From assembly GCF_900603025.1 (NCBI RefSeq), contig NZ_LR026975.1:806001-870000 (forward strand): 64,000 bases of DNA. Direction: 5' to 3'. The position numbers and the translations under genes are program-made. The notes beneath the pieces are model-generated. The model was not told the DNA's origin. It worked only from the letters and a program-made list of their open reading frames with translations, and searched no databases. This document shows, in pieces, positions 25,696 to 35,075 of this stretch. Source of the DNA: Mycolicibacterium hassiacum DSM 44199. GTDB lineage: Bacteria; Actinomycetota; Actinomycetes; Mycobacteriales; Mycobacteriaceae. How positions within the stretch are numbered: the first letter of the stretch is position 1; every line of letters begins with the position of its first letter.

Positions 25696-27186
25696 TCAGC
25701 CGGCTACTTGGGTCGTCGACTGCGAATCTTCTTGACCATCGGTCGATTGTGCCCCTGACTGTGCCCCTGCCGGTGCCGCCGACAGTGTCGTGGTGTCTTC
25801 TGGTCGGCGGGAACCGAATTCGGCGCTGAACCTCCGCCGGGACTCGTCGCGGCGCCGGAAGAACAACGCCGCCTCGACCATCCGCGCGGCCTCCCGCCCG
25901 AGGTCACGGCGCAGCGTGCGCGCCAGCTCGCGGCGATCGACGCGCGGGTCACGGGCGGCTGCGGCCACCCACCGCACCAGCCGCGCCGGAGTGAACACCT
26001 CGGTGGCGTCCCGTTTCCGGGAGAACACGTCGAGGATCTCCGTCGGCCCACCCGGCCGTGCGGCGAACCAGCGGTAGGCGGCGTCCTCGATCGGCGAGAC
26101 ACGGTCGTCGCGGCCGAGGTTGTTGGCCCACTGATACATCGGCAGACACTGCCGGTCGCGGTCGTCCTCCCAGGCCGCCAGCGCCGCATCGAGCGCCTCT
26201 TCGTCATCGAGGTACGGGGCCACCGCCTCGCCGAGGGTGCGTCCGAAGCGCAACGCGTCGCGCATCCCCTGTGCGGTCACCGGGTCCTTGAAATGACCGG
26301 CGTCGCCGGCCAGCGCCCAGCCCGGCCCGTGCGAATGCCGGAAGTACGACGGATGCGTCACGGAGGTGAAGATCCGGCTCACCCGGGCGCACCCGCGCAG
26401 GCGCTCGGCGTAGCCCGGGATGCGGGCCACGGTGGCGTCGAACGCCGTCTCGGCGTCCGCGCGGTACTCGGCGGCGCGGCGTACCGGAGGCATCTGCAGC
26501 GCGACCAGTTGCCCACCGTCGCAGGGAAACACGGTGACCAGGTCGTCGTCCTGGCGCCACTGCATGGCCAGTTCGCGTTCGTCGTGGTGGGTGTCGGTGT
26601 AGTAGGCGTAGGCCATCATCCGCCCGTTGGGCCAGTGGTGATGCTCGGGGGCGCCGACCAGGCGGGCGATGGTCGACCGGCGGCCGTCGGCGCCGATGAT
26701 CAGCTTGGCGGTGATCGATCTGGTGGTGCCGTCGCGGGTGGTGAAGCGCACCCCGGTCACCCGGCCCGACGGTTCGGTGAGCAGGCCGGTGACCCGGACC
26801 CGTTCCCGCACCTCGGCCCCGGCCTCGCGGGCCGTCTCGACCAACGCCAGATCGAATCCGGACCGGCGCACACAGCTGCCGAAGTTCAGTCCGTTGTAGG
26901 CGCTGTAGGGCCCGACGACCTGCACTCCGGGCGCGGCCAGCCCGCCGTGACTGTGCAACGGCGGACCCAGCGCGAGCACCCGGGGCAGCGCGCCGAGCCG
27001 CTCCACCTCGGCCCAGTGCGGGGGAAACATCAGGTGGGTCGACAAGGTGTCGGACGGGAAAGCGGCGCTGTCGAGCGCCACGACACGGCGTCCCCGGCGG
27101 GCCAGCGCGATCGCCGCGGCGGCACCCGCGCATCTGCTGCCCACGATCACCACATCCACGTCTGTTCGCTCTACGTGATCCCGCAT
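25696..27186 (-). CDS. FAD-dependent oxidoreductase/monooxygenase
   Basis: A 496-residue flavoprotein of the PHBH/FAD-binding-3 type. The N-terminal dinucleotide motif is VIVGSRCAGAA (residues about 12-22), the mid-chain GADGRRS is the DG motif, and GDAGHFKDPVTAQGM is the second FAD motif. Such enzymes hydroxylate or epoxidise aromatic or hydrophobic substrates using NAD(P)H. The last 30 residues are low-complexity (Ala, Gln, Ser, Gly-rich) and end beside the tRNA-like repeat, so the C-terminus may have been altered by the insertion. It is divergent from a TetR gene. Confidence 0.85.
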   Translation of the reverse strand: MRDHVERTDVDVVIVGSRCAGAAAAIALARRGRRVVALDSAAFPSDTLSTHLMFPPHWAEVERLGALPRVLALGPPLHSHGGLAAPGVQVVGPYSAYNGLNFGSCVRRSGFDLALVETAREAGAEVRERVRVTGLLTEPSGRVTGVRFTTRDGTTRSITAKLIIGADGRRSTIARLVGAPEHHHWPNGRMMAYAYYTDTHHDERELAMQWRQDDDLVTVFPCDGGQLVALQMPPVRRAAEYRADAETAFDATVARIPGYAERLRGCARVSRIFTSVTHPSYFRHSHGPGWALAGDAGHFKDPVTAQGMRDALRFGRTLGEAVAPYLDDEEALDAALAAWEDDRDRQCLPMYQWANNLGRDDRVSPIEDAAYRWFAARPGGPTEILDVFSRKRDATEVFTPARLVRWVAAAARDPRVDRRELARTLRRDLGREAARMVEAALFFRRRDESRRRFSAEFGSRRPEDTTTLSAAPAGAQSGAQSTDGQEDSQSTTQVAG

Positions 27187-27226
27187 GGGGGAAGAATTGC
27201 ATGGTCAGCAGCCTTTTAGAACCAGA

Positions 27227-27239
27227 TTCATAAAATGAA
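27227..27239. promoter_or_regulatory. Candidate operator TTCAT-AAA-ATGAA
   Basis: An AT-rich dyad with exact 5-bp arms sits in the gap between the FAD oxygenase and the divergent TetR gene. It overlaps the furthest upstream ATG (27235), which argues that translation starts later, at GTG 27274. It could be the binding site for that TetR. Confidence 0.35.
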
Positions 27240-27273
27240 CGGGATTGAAATCGTGGGTGGCTATCCTTGGTCG

Positions 27274-27993
27274 GTGTCATCCGGTGGTGATCGCCCTCAG
27301 CAGCAGTCGCGGGCCGACCGGCGCCGCGCCCGCACCCGGACGGCCATCCTCGACGCGGCCGAGGTGGTGTTCACCCGGGACGGCTACGACGGCGCCCGCA
27401 TCGAATCCATCGTCGAGATCGCCGACGTGTCGGTCGGTTCGATCTATGTCCACTTCGACGGCAAACGCGACATCTACCTGCACCTGGCCGAACGCTCGCT
27501 GCAACTGTTCGCCGAGTACATGGCGCGCAGCGAGGATCCGGCGCTGAGCCCGCTGCAGCGCGTGCTGGCCGGCGGCGACGCCTATCTGCGTTTCCATCTC
27601 GACCACCCGTACGCGTTCGACTTCCTGGCGATGCGCACCGATGCGGGTTCGTCGAAGACCGCCGAGGTCGAGGCGCGCATCCGCGATCGGGTCGGCGACC
27701 TGCTCAGCAGGTTCGCCGCACAGGTGGAGGCGGCCGTCGCCGCCGGCGAGGCCCGGCCCGTCGACGCCATGCGGTTGACGCGCTATCTGTGGGGCGCCTG
27801 GAACGGGGTGATCGCCCTGCGCCACCAGCCCGAGGGCCTCCGCGTCTCCGACGACGAGATCACCGAGATCCTCGAACTCGCGCGCCGGCTGCTGCGTGAA
27901 GGGTTGGCTTCGTCGGCGCTGCGCGACGACCGCGGCGAGGTCGGCGACCGGGTGCCGCTGCCCCGGATCGACTGGGATTCACCGGATCGGTAG
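27274..27993 (+). CDS. TetR family transcriptional regulator
   Basis: A 239-residue regulator. The helix-turn-helix includes ARIESIVEIADVSVGSIYVHF, seen as IVEIADVS turning into VGSIYVHF. The start is taken at GTG 27274 (VSSGGDRPQQQSR), since earlier starts overlap a dyad that looks like an operator. It is divergent from the FAD oxygenase gene, the likely target. The C-terminal tail after residue 200 is unusually long and charged. Confidence 0.85.
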   Translation: MSSGGDRPQQQSRADRRRARTRTAILDAAEVVFTRDGYDGARIESIVEIADVSVGSIYVHFDGKRDIYLHLAERSLQLFAEYMARSEDPALSPLQRVLAGGDAYLRFHLDHPYAFDFLAMRTDAGSSKTAEVEARIRDRVGDLLSRFAAQVEAAVAAGEARPVDAMRLTRYLWGAWNGVIALRHQPEGLRVSDDEITEILELARRLLREGLASSALRDDRGEVGDRVPLPRIDWDSPDR

Positions 27994-28392
27994 CGGGCGC
28001 CGGGGCTACCGACCCGCCGAACCCGGTACACCGGCGCCGCACCCGCGAACGGCAAATGCCGAACAGGGCGTCGGCGGCGATCGGCGCGACGCGTGCGCCG
28101 CCGCGGACCGGGGGGCGAATCGCGTTCACCATAGTGTCTGTGCCGCCGTTCGGGACGGGCGTACCGGAGCTGCGGGAATTGTGCGGGCGACGCACCCGGC
28201 GGTTCGGCAAATCAGCTGGTCGGGTCGATGTTCGCGGCCGGGGAATGCGCCGCCGGCGTGGGGCAAAACCGCCGGGGATCGTCGCCACCGGCCGTTGGCA
28301 CAGTTCCTCGTAGATGTGGGTTGTTCTGTGCGAGAATTGCCTCCAATTGCCGGCTCCTTGCTGGACGGAGGACCACCATCGTCACCACACCT
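27994..28392. other. Intergenic region, no gene recognised
   Basis: About 400 bases between the TetR gene and the exported protein gene. Frames open across it are high-GC shadows with Arg/Pro-rich translations and no ribosome site. A GGAGG at 28367-28371 lies near its right end. Confidence 0.5.
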
Positions 28393-29907
28393 ATGCGCAT
28401 CGTGGCGAGCGCCTGCGCGCTGTCGCTGGGTCTTCTGATCGGCAGCGGAGCGATTGCCGCGGCGGATTCTGGCGACACCGGGACCGGGGCGGGTTCCGGT
28501 GGCGCCGGAACGTCCGGCACCGGAACCACCGGGACCAAGACCAGCGCCGCACTCAGCTCGTCCGACACCGACACCACCACCGGGTCCGCCGGTTCGGGCT
28601 CGACCGGATCGACTACGTCGCCAACCACCACGGGCAGCAGCGGCGAGGACGATGACTCGGCGGCCACCCCGCCGATCGTCGTCGCCACCCCCACCGTCAC
28701 CGCGGCGGGCGCAGTGCCCACCGCGAAGGTGTCGAAGCCGTTCGTGCGTTTCAAAGCGCAGACCGTCGTGATCAAACGTCATCTCCCGAAGACGGGCGGC
28801 GCCGCATCCGACGTCGCCGCTTCGGGCGCCCCCGAACCCGAGCCCGGGGTTGCGGCAACCGCCGACCCGGCCGGGGGCACCGAGGGAGGCGCCGACGCCT
28901 CTGTGCCCGCCGACACCACCCCGGCTCCGGCCGCGACCGCCGGCGCGGGGTCCGACGGCGTCGCGACGACCGAGCCGCTCGCCGGCGGGACGGCGCCCGC
29001 GGTATCCGATCCCGGCGCGGGTTCCGGCTCGGGCGGCGACGCGGTTGTTGCGGCACCCGCCGCGGCGCCGTCGGCGACCCAGCCCGCCGACACCGTGCCC
29101 GCGGTGCGGGCGGTGACACCGATCACCGCCGCGCTGGTGACCATGGCCCAAGCCGTGGGCAAATTCCCCGCGGATCTCGCGTCGGTGCCGTACTCCCAGA
29201 CACCGGTGATCGACGTGATCACCGCGGTGCAGGATCTGCTCGGCTCGCTCACCGGCGCGGTGGTGACGCTGTCCGGCGACATCTACACGCTGGTGGGGGC
29301 GCAGGCTCCGGTGCACGGGCCGCTCGTCGGGGTGGCCGGTGGCCTGCGGGCGCCGACCGTTCCCGACGGTGTGACGCTGATCGGCCTACCGGTGCCGCCC
29401 ACGGTGGGCACCTCGGCCCTGCCCGACATCGGGCCGCTGTTCGGCCCGGTGGTCGCCGACCCGGCGGTCGCCCCGGCCGGTGGCAAGCCGGCCGCCCCCC
29501 AGCCGCTGCGGGTGTCCGGGCTGGCCCCGTTGCCGCAGGGCGTGCAGCCGAGCTCGGTGAAATCGCTGCTCGACCACGTCATCGACGCGATGCTCGCGCC
29601 CGCGTCGCTGACCGCACTGGCCGCCATCGCCATCCCGGGTGTGCTCGGTCTGCTGCTGGTGTCCGGCGCCGGGGTGCGGGTCGGTTACCGGCAGGCGAAA
29701 GCCGGTGCGGTGCTGCGGGTGTCGGGCATCGCGCGGTTCGCGGGTTCCGGTCCGCTCGGTGTGGTCCGCTCCGGCACGCTGATCGCGCTGCACTCGCGGT
29801 CCGTGCGCGCCGAGCGGCTCCTCGCGGCGCCGGAGTGCACCGTGGTCGACGACACCGTGGTCGACGACATCGTGGTCGGCGACACCGGGATCGAACGCGC
29901 CGCCTGA
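28393..29907 (+). CDS. Exported low-complexity protein with C-terminal membrane segment, function unknown
   Basis: A protein of 504 residues from ATG 28393. It has a signal-peptide-like start (MRIVASACALSLGLLIGSGAIAAADS, cleavage after AAA likely), then about 230 residues rich in Ser, Thr, Gly, Ala and Pro, then a more ordered domain with VPYSQTPVIDVITAVQDLL. A hydrophobic segment (AIAIPGVLGLLLVSGAGV) follows near the end and then a basic and acidic tail. This suggests a cell-wall or membrane-attached surface protein. GGAGG at 28367-28371 is 6 bases before an in-frame ATC (28378), so the true start may be ATC or another non-standard codon rather than ATG 28393. No family recognised. Confidence 0.7.
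   Translation: MRIVASACALSLGLLIGSGAIAAADSGDTGTGAGSGGAGTSGTGTTGTKTSAALSSSDTDTTTGSAGSGSTGSTTSPTTTGSSGEDDDSAATPPIVVATPTVTAAGAVPTAKVSKPFVRFKAQTVVIKRHLPKTGGAASDVAASGAPEPEPGVAATADPAGGTEGGADASVPADTTPAPAATAGAGSDGVATTEPLAGGTAPAVSDPGAGSGSGGDAVVAAPAAAPSATQPADTVPAVRAVTPITAALVTMAQAVGKFPADLASVPYSQTPVIDVITAVQDLLGSLTGAVVTLSGDIYTLVGAQAPVHGPLVGVAGGLRAPTVPDGVTLIGLPVPPTVGTSALPDIGPLFGPVVADPAVAPAGGKPAAPQPLRVSGLAPLPQGVQPSSVKSLLDHVIDAMLAPASLTALAAIAIPGVLGLLLVSGAGVRVGYRQAKAGAVLRVSGIARFAGSGPLGVVRSGTLIALHSRSVRAERLLAAPECTVVDDTVVDDIVVGDTGIERAA
29838..29882 (+). repeat. Three tandem 15-bp repeats in the C-terminal tail
   Basis: CACCGTGGTCGACGA occurs twice exactly and once with two changes, encoding repeated TVVDD-type units at the end of the exported protein. 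In-frame repeats of this kind can change in number between strains. Confidence 0.8.
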
Positions 29908-29918
29908 CGGCGGCTCGC

Positions 29919-30845
29919 CTAACTGTTGGCCCGCGCTCGTGCCGTGTCGAGCACCGCGCCGATCCGGCTCCAGGTCTGCTCCACGATCTGCGCGACCGGA
30001 AGAACCTCGTCGATGCGCGACGCGACCTGACCGGTGTTGGCGACGCTGGCCTCCAGGTCGCCGTCGAAATACAGCGCGGTGACGTTGTCGAGCAGTCCGG
30101 CCCGGGGATCGTGCTCGGCCAGGCGCGCGGCGAGCCCGGTGCGCAACACCCGCATGGTCGGGTTGCCCGGGAGGTCCAGCAGGACCGTGCCGGCGTCATC
30201 GGCGGCCACGATGGCCTCCTTGAAGTTGCCGTGCACCAACGATTCCCGGCTGGCCAGCATCCGGGTGCCCATCTGCACGCCCTCGGCGCCCAGCACCACG
30301 GCGGCGGCCGCGGAGTGCGCATCGCAGATCCCGCCCGCAGCGATCAACGGCAGATCGACGCGGGAGGCGATCAGCGGCAGCAGCACCATCGTCGACGCAC
30401 CGAGTGCCGACTTGAATCCACCGCCCTCGACTCCCTCGACGACCAGCGCGTCCACGCCCGCGTCGACGGCCTTCTGCGCGCCCCGAAGCGAACCCACCAC
30501 GTGGATGACGGTCATCCCGGCGTCGTGCAGGCGGGCGGTGAACAGGCCCGGATCGCCGGCCGAGGTGAACACGTGGCGCACCCCGGCGTCGGCGAGCACG
30601 TCGACGATCGAGGGGTCCTTCTTCCACCCCTGGATCATCAGGTTCGCCGCCACCGGGCGGTCGGTCAACTCGCGGACCCGGTGAAGATCCGCACGGCCCT
30701 GCGGCGTGAGGGTCTCGATGACGCCCATGCCACCGGCCTCGGACACCGCCGCGGCGAGTTCGGCCCGGGCGATATAGGTCATCGGTGCTTGAACGACGGG
30801 ATATCTGACGCCCAGCAGCGCCTGGATCCGATTCACGGGCCCCAT
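29919..30845 (-). CDS. Nitronate monooxygenase/2-nitropropane dioxygenase-like protein
   Basis: A 308-residue FMN TIM-barrel protein. The N-terminal YPVVQAPMTYIA, the central VDALVVEGVEGGGF (related to the QGxEAGGH motif), and PLIAAGGICDA followed by GAEGVQMGTRML are family features. Members oxidise nitronates, and many homologues have other flavin-dependent roles. The start is ATG 30845; a GTG at 30836 is also in frame. It ends convergently 11 bases from the exported protein gene. It is divergent from the Rieske oxygenase gene. Confidence 0.85.
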   Translation of the reverse strand: MGPVNRIQALLGVRYPVVQAPMTYIARAELAAAVSEAGGMGVIETLTPQGRADLHRVRELTDRPVAANLMIQGWKKDPSIVDVLADAGVRHVFTSAGDPGLFTARLHDAGMTVIHVVGSLRGAQKAVDAGVDALVVEGVEGGGFKSALGASTMVLLPLIASRVDLPLIAAGGICDAHSAAAAVVLGAEGVQMGTRMLASRESLVHGNFKEAIVAADDAGTVLLDLPGNPTMRVLRTGLAARLAEHDPRAGLLDNVTALYFDGDLEASVANTGQVASRIDEVLPVAQIVEQTWSRIGAVLDTARARANS

Positions 30846-30934
30846 TCTGACCGCCGCGGGCGCGCGCCCGAGCCGCGGACTCACGCCGGTCGAAACATTG
30901 AGTGCTCTATGGTTTGTCCTCTATCGTGTCAGCT

Positions 30935-31945
30935 ATGGCCAAGCCGCCGTTGTCGATGAAGCCCACCGGTTGGTTTCAGGTCGCCTGGTCCGCCGAGCTC
31001 GAACCCGGCTCGGTACGCAGGATGAAGTACTTCGACCGGGAACTGATCGCCTGGCGCACCGCTTCGGGAAAGCCCGTGGTGATGGACGCCTACTGCGAGC
31101 ATCTGGGCGCCCACCTGGGCTACGGCGGACACGTCGAGGGCGAGGTCATCGAGTGCCCGTTCCACGGCTGGCAGTGGAACACCGAGGGCCGCAACGTCTG
31201 CATCCCCTACGAGAGCCGGCCCAACCGGGGCCGGCGGATCCGCAGCTACCCGGTCGTCGAACGCAACGACGCGATCTACATGTGGCACGACGTCGACGGG
31301 CGCGAACCCTATTTCGACGCCCCGGACGTGTTCGCGAGCTTCGGCGACGGTTCCACCGCGGCCGACTACTACCCGCCGATGACGCTGTTTCGCGAAGGCC
31401 TGGAGCTGCACCCGCAGTACGTGCTCGAGAACGGGGTGGACTTCGCGCACTTCAAGTTCGTGCACAAGACGCCGATCGTTCCGGTGTTCACCCGGCACGA
31501 TTTCGCCGGCCCGGTGTCCTATGTCGACTTCACGATCACCTTCGAAGGCGACGAGAACCAGTCGATCGAGGACGTCAAGAGCGGCGTCGAGGCGATCAAC
31601 GGCGGGCTGGGGATCGCGGTGACGAAGAGCTGGGGGATGGTGGACAACCGCACGGTGTCGGCGATCACCCCGGTCGACGAGCGGACCTCTGATGTGCGGT
31701 TCACCGTGTACGTCGGCCGCACGCCCGGGCGCGACGACGAGCGCGCCGAGCGCAAGGCCCGCGCGGTCGGCGAGGAGATCATCCGGCAGTTCAGCCAGGA
31801 CATCGAGATCTGGGCGCACCAGCGCTATTCGGATCCGCCGGCGCTCGCGCCGTCGGAGTACGACGGCTTCACCAAGCTGCGCACGTGGGCCATGCAGTTC
31901 TATCCCGATGCGCCGGCGGCCGAGCCGCGATCCGCGAGTACCTGA
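30935..31945 (+). CDS. Rieske non-heme iron oxygenase, terminal component
   Basis: A 336-residue oxygenase subunit. The Rieske [2Fe-2S] ligands are Cys54/His56 and Cys74/His77. The mononuclear iron motif has Asn166, Asp169, His172 and His177. It resembles 3-ketosteroid 9-alpha-hydroxylase (KshA)-like monocomponent oxygenases, but the steroid specificity is not shown. It needs an external reductase, not encoded here. The ATG at 30935 is preferred over 30902; the 90-base gap contains two CTCTAT repeats 14 bp apart. The DapB-like gene follows 42 bases after. Confidence 0.9.
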   Translation: MAKPPLSMKPTGWFQVAWSAELEPGSVRRMKYFDRELIAWRTASGKPVVMDAYCEHLGAHLGYGGHVEGEVIECPFHGWQWNTEGRNVCIPYESRPNRGRRIRSYPVVERNDAIYMWHDVDGREPYFDAPDVFASFGDGSTAADYYPPMTLFREGLELHPQYVLENGVDFAHFKFVHKTPIVPVFTRHDFAGPVSYVDFTITFEGDENQSIEDVKSGVEAINGGLGIAVTKSWGMVDNRTVSAITPVDERTSDVRFTVYVGRTPGRDDERAERKARAVGEEIIRQFSQDIEIWAHQRYSDPPALAPSEYDGFTKLRTWAMQFYPDAPAAEPRSAST

Positions 31946-31987
31946 GTTTCCCGTTCCGCTGACCCCGTTGTGAAAGGCCCGAAACCC

Positions 31988-33079
31988 ATGAACCCAGGAC
32001 AGCAGCGACCCATCCGGGTCTTCCAGGTGGCGACCGGCAATGTCGGGCGCGAGATGATCAAACGCATCGGCGCCCATCCCGATCTGGAACTTGTTGGGGT
32101 GCACTGTTATTCGCCGGAGAAGATCGGCCGCGACGTGGGTGAGATTGCGGGCATCGGCCCGATCGGGGTGAAGGCGACCGGCACCGTGGAGGAGATCATC
32201 GCCGCCGAACCCGATGTGCTCACCTTCCACGGCGTGTTCCCGGACGAGGACCTCTACCTCAAGGTGCTCGAGGCCGGCATCAACATCGTCACCACCGCCG
32301 ACTGGATCACCGGTTGGCACCGTGACCACAACCATCCCCACCCGTCCGGGCGGCCGGTGTCCGAACTGATCGCCGAGGCCTGCGCTAAGGGCGGTGCGAC
32401 GTTCTACGGCACCGGCATGAACCCCGGCCTGAATCAGATCCTGGGGGTGGTGTGTTCGGCCGACGTCTCCGAGATCGAGAACATCACCACCATCGAATCG
32501 GTGGACGTGTCCTGCCACCACTCCGCGGAGACCTGGAAGGAGGTCGGCTACGGTCTGCCGGTCGAGGACCCGGCCATCCCGGGCAAGCTGGAGAAGTACA
32601 CCCGGGTGTTCGCCGACGCCGTGCTGCTGATGGCCGACTGCTTCGACATCACCCTCGACGAGGTCAAGTTCTCCTACGAACTGGGCGCCTGCACAAAGGA
32701 TGTCGACCTCGGCTGGTATCGGCTGCCCAAGGGCAGCCTGGGCGGCAACTACATCAAGTACCAGGGCATGGTCGACGGGGTGCCGCGCATCGAGACGCAT
32801 CTGGAATGGCAGATGACGCCGCACACCGAACCGCACTGGGACATCAAGGGCTGCTACATCACCCAGATCAAGGGTGACCCCTGCATCTACAACAAGCACA
32901 TGATCTTCCCGAAACCCGGTGTGGACCTGTCGGATCCGGACTCGTTCGCCTCGATCGGGATGACCGTCACCGGCATGCCGGCGCTGCATTCGATCAAGTC
33001 CGTGGTGGCCGCGCCGCCGGGGATCATCACCAGCGCCGACCTGCCGCTGCGCGGTTTCGCCGGCCGGTTCAAGCTCTGA
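31988..33079 (+). CDS. DapB-like NAD(P)H-dependent dehydrogenase (paralogue)
   Basis: A 363-residue protein of the same family as the gene at 1547-2656. RVFQVATGNVGREMI at the start has the dinucleotide-binding glycines ATGNVG, and FYGTGMNPGLNQI and the end SVVAAPPGIITSADLPL align with the paralogue's VIAAPPGVLSTLDLPL. The start is ATG 31988 with AAAGG nine bases upstream; GTG 31970 would place the ribosome site inside the gene. It follows a Rieske oxygenase and precedes a convergent P450, so it probably acts on an oxygenation product. Confidence 0.75.
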   Translation: MNPGQQRPIRVFQVATGNVGREMIKRIGAHPDLELVGVHCYSPEKIGRDVGEIAGIGPIGVKATGTVEEIIAAEPDVLTFHGVFPDEDLYLKVLEAGINIVTTADWITGWHRDHNHPHPSGRPVSELIAEACAKGGATFYGTGMNPGLNQILGVVCSADVSEIENITTIESVDVSCHHSAETWKEVGYGLPVEDPAIPGKLEKYTRVFADAVLLMADCFDITLDEVKFSYELGACTKDVDLGWYRLPKGSLGGNYIKYQGMVDGVPRIETHLEWQMTPHTEPHWDIKGCYITQIKGDPCIYNKHMIFPKPGVDLSDPDSFASIGMTVTGMPALHSIKSVVAAPPGIITSADLPLRGFAGRFKL

Positions 33080-33083
33080 GGCC

Positions 33084-34307
33084 CTAGCGCGGCCGCACCG
33101 GGAGGTCGAGTCGCTCGAGCCGGCGAACCAGCAGGCTCGGCAGCCAGCGGCCCGGCTCCGGCGGCCCGATCCAGGCGGTGCGTTCGAGCAACGCCGACAG
33201 CACGATCCGCGCCTCCAGCCGGGCCAGGCCGGCACCGACGCAGAAGTGCGCACCGCGGCCGAAGGCCAGGTGGGTCTTGATGTTCGGCCGGCCGATACGG
33301 AACTCGTGCGGATCGTCGAAGTGTTGCGGATCGCGGTTGGCCGCGCCCCACAACAGCAGCAGCCGCGACCCGGCGGGCAGCGGCACCCCGGCCAGCGTGG
33401 TGTCGGTGACCACGTGGCGGTAGTGGCTGCGGAAGGGCGGTTCGTAGCGCGGCATCTCCTCGATGAACGCACCCAGCGCATCCGGGTGGTCGCGCAGGTG
33501 CTGCTGGAGGTCGGGACGGCTGGCCAGCACGTATGCCGCCGAGCCGAGCAGCGAGGCGGTGGATTCGCCGCCGGCGCTGAACAGGGTGACCATCATCTGC
33601 ATGGCCGCGATCTCGGGAATCTCCCGGCGGGCGCAGGCGCCCGCCAGGATGCTCACCAGATCCTCCCGCGGTTCGGCCTGCGCGCGCTGGAAGTGCTCGC
33701 CGATGTAGCCGAACAGTTCGGCGACCGCGACCCCGGCCGCCTCGAGTTGGTCGCGGTCGACCAGCCCCTCGACCACCTGTGTGCTGGCGTACCCCCAGCG
33801 CACCAGGCGCTCGGCGTCCACGTCGGGGACGCCGATCACCCGGGTGACGATCATCATCGGCAGCCGGTTGGCGATCGCGGACATCCACTCGATGTGGTTG
33901 TCCTGCAGGCCTTCTCGCCACAGCCTGTCGGCGGTCTCGACGATGCGCGGCTCCAGGTCGGCGATGGCTCTGGCCGCCAGGCGGGGGAGCAGCAGCTTGC
34001 GATGGACCGCGTGCACCGGATCGTCGGCGGTCGCCAGTGCCTGCATCTGCGAACCCAGTTCGGCGATCGGGAACGCGGTCAGCCGGCCGTCCTGCACGGT
34101 GAGGGTCGCCGTCAGGTTCGACGAGAAGTCCTCGGTGCGCGCGATCGCCTCGGAGACCGCCTCCCAGGTGCAGACCGCGTAGAACTCGGAGTCGCCGATC
34201 CGGTGCACCGGCGCGACGGCGCGCATGCGGTCGTAGAGCGGATACGGGTCCTGGATGTAGCGGTCGTCGAGCAGCGCCAGCCCGAGCTCACCCTCAAGCA
34301 CCTGCAT
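33084..34307 (-). CDS. Cytochrome P450
   Basis: A 407-residue P450 with the I-helix motif SAGGEST, ExxR in EEMPR, and the heme loop FGRGAHFCVG with Cys356. No ferredoxin or reductase is adjacent. The start is ATG 34307 (MQVLEGE); the long open frame upstream runs into the divergent TetR promoter. It ends 4 bases from the convergent DapB-like gene. With the Rieske enzyme and that dehydrogenase it forms an oxidative block. Confidence 0.9.
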   Translation of the reverse strand: MQVLEGELGLALLDDRYIQDPYPLYDRMRAVAPVHRIGDSEFYAVCTWEAVSEAIARTEDFSSNLTATLTVQDGRLTAFPIAELGSQMQALATADDPVHAVHRKLLLPRLAARAIADLEPRIVETADRLWREGLQDNHIEWMSAIANRLPMMIVTRVIGVPDVDAERLVRWGYASTQVVEGLVDRDQLEAAGVAVAELFGYIGEHFQRAQAEPREDLVSILAGACARREIPEIAAMQMMVTLFSAGGESTASLLGSAAYVLASRPDLQQHLRDHPDALGAFIEEMPRYEPPFRSHYRHVVTDTTLAGVPLPAGSRLLLLWGAANRDPQHFDDPHEFRIGRPNIKTHLAFGRGAHFCVGAGLARLEARIVLSALLERTAWIGPPEPGRWLPSLLVRRLERLDLPVRPR

Positions 34308-34447
34308 ATGCCCAGGCTGATCAGCGGATTCGGGGGGCGTCAACGCATCTGCGGGAAGTCGATACGCCGCCCGCGGCGCGGTGTGGGCGCGGTGTCTCAG
34401 GGCAGTGCGGCGACCTGCGCATTCGGTGAGAGAACACAGCCGAGTTG

Positions 34448-34460
34448 TCTCACTATGAGA
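34448..34460. promoter_or_regulatory. Candidate operator TCTCA-CTA-TGAGA
   Basis: A dyad with exact 5-bp arms lies between the divergent P450 and TetR genes and overlaps the most upstream ATG (34455) of the regulator. It is a plausible autoregulatory site that could also control the P450. Arms are short, so confidence is modest. Confidence 0.35.
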
Positions 34461-34496
34461 TATTGGTCGAAACGGGTTTCGACGGGACGACGCGTG

Positions 34497-35063
34497 GTGC
34501 AGGACGACTGGCTGCTCGGTGGTGATCGCCGCTCCGCGGCCGCGGAGCGCATCTACGCCGCGGCCACCGAGTTGATCGCCCGCGACGGGCTGGACGCCTT
34601 CAACATCGACACCCTGGCCGCCCGGGTGCACTGTTCACGGGCGACCATCTACCGGCACGTCGGCGGCAAGGCCGAGATCCGCGACGCGGTGCTGACCCGC
34701 GCTGCCGCCGGCATCGTCGAGACGGTGCGACGAGCGGTCGAGGGCAGTTCCGGCGCCGATCGCATCGGCACGGCGATCACCGTGGCGCTGCGCGAGATTC
34801 GTGCCCACCCCCTGCGCCGGTCGATGATGGCCGCGCTGCGCAGCGGCGAGGGCATGGCGTGGCTGACCGGATCGCCGATCGTGGCGCGGTTCGCCGTCGA
34901 CCTCAACGGCCTCACCGAGGACGACACCGACGCCGCGCAGTGGATCGTGCGGGTGGTGCTGTCGCTGTTGTGCTGGCCGATCGAGGACGCCGAGTGCGAA
35001 CAGCGCATGCTGCAGCGGTTCGTGCTGCCCGCGTTCGCCGCCACGCCCGCGCCGGCCCAATAG
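34497..35063 (+). CDS. TetR family transcriptional regulator
   Basis: A 188-residue regulator with a clear helix-turn-helix: DTLAARVHCSRATIYRHVGGKAEI (seen as LAARVHCS and RATIYRHVG). Starts at ATG 34455, GTG 34494 and GTG 34497 are all in frame; 34497 is used because 34455 overlaps a dyad. It is divergent from the P450 (33084-34307) and 12 bases before a second TetR gene, so either could regulate the oxygenase. Confidence 0.85.
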   Translation: MQDDWLLGGDRRSAAAERIYAAATELIARDGLDAFNIDTLAARVHCSRATIYRHVGGKAEIRDAVLTRAAAGIVETVRRAVEGSSGADRIGTAITVALREIRAHPLRRSMMAALRSGEGMAWLTGSPIVARFAVDLNGLTEDDTDAAQWIVRVVLSLLCWPIEDAECEQRMLQRFVLPAFAATPAPAQ

Positions 35064-35075
35064 GATCCGACCGCC

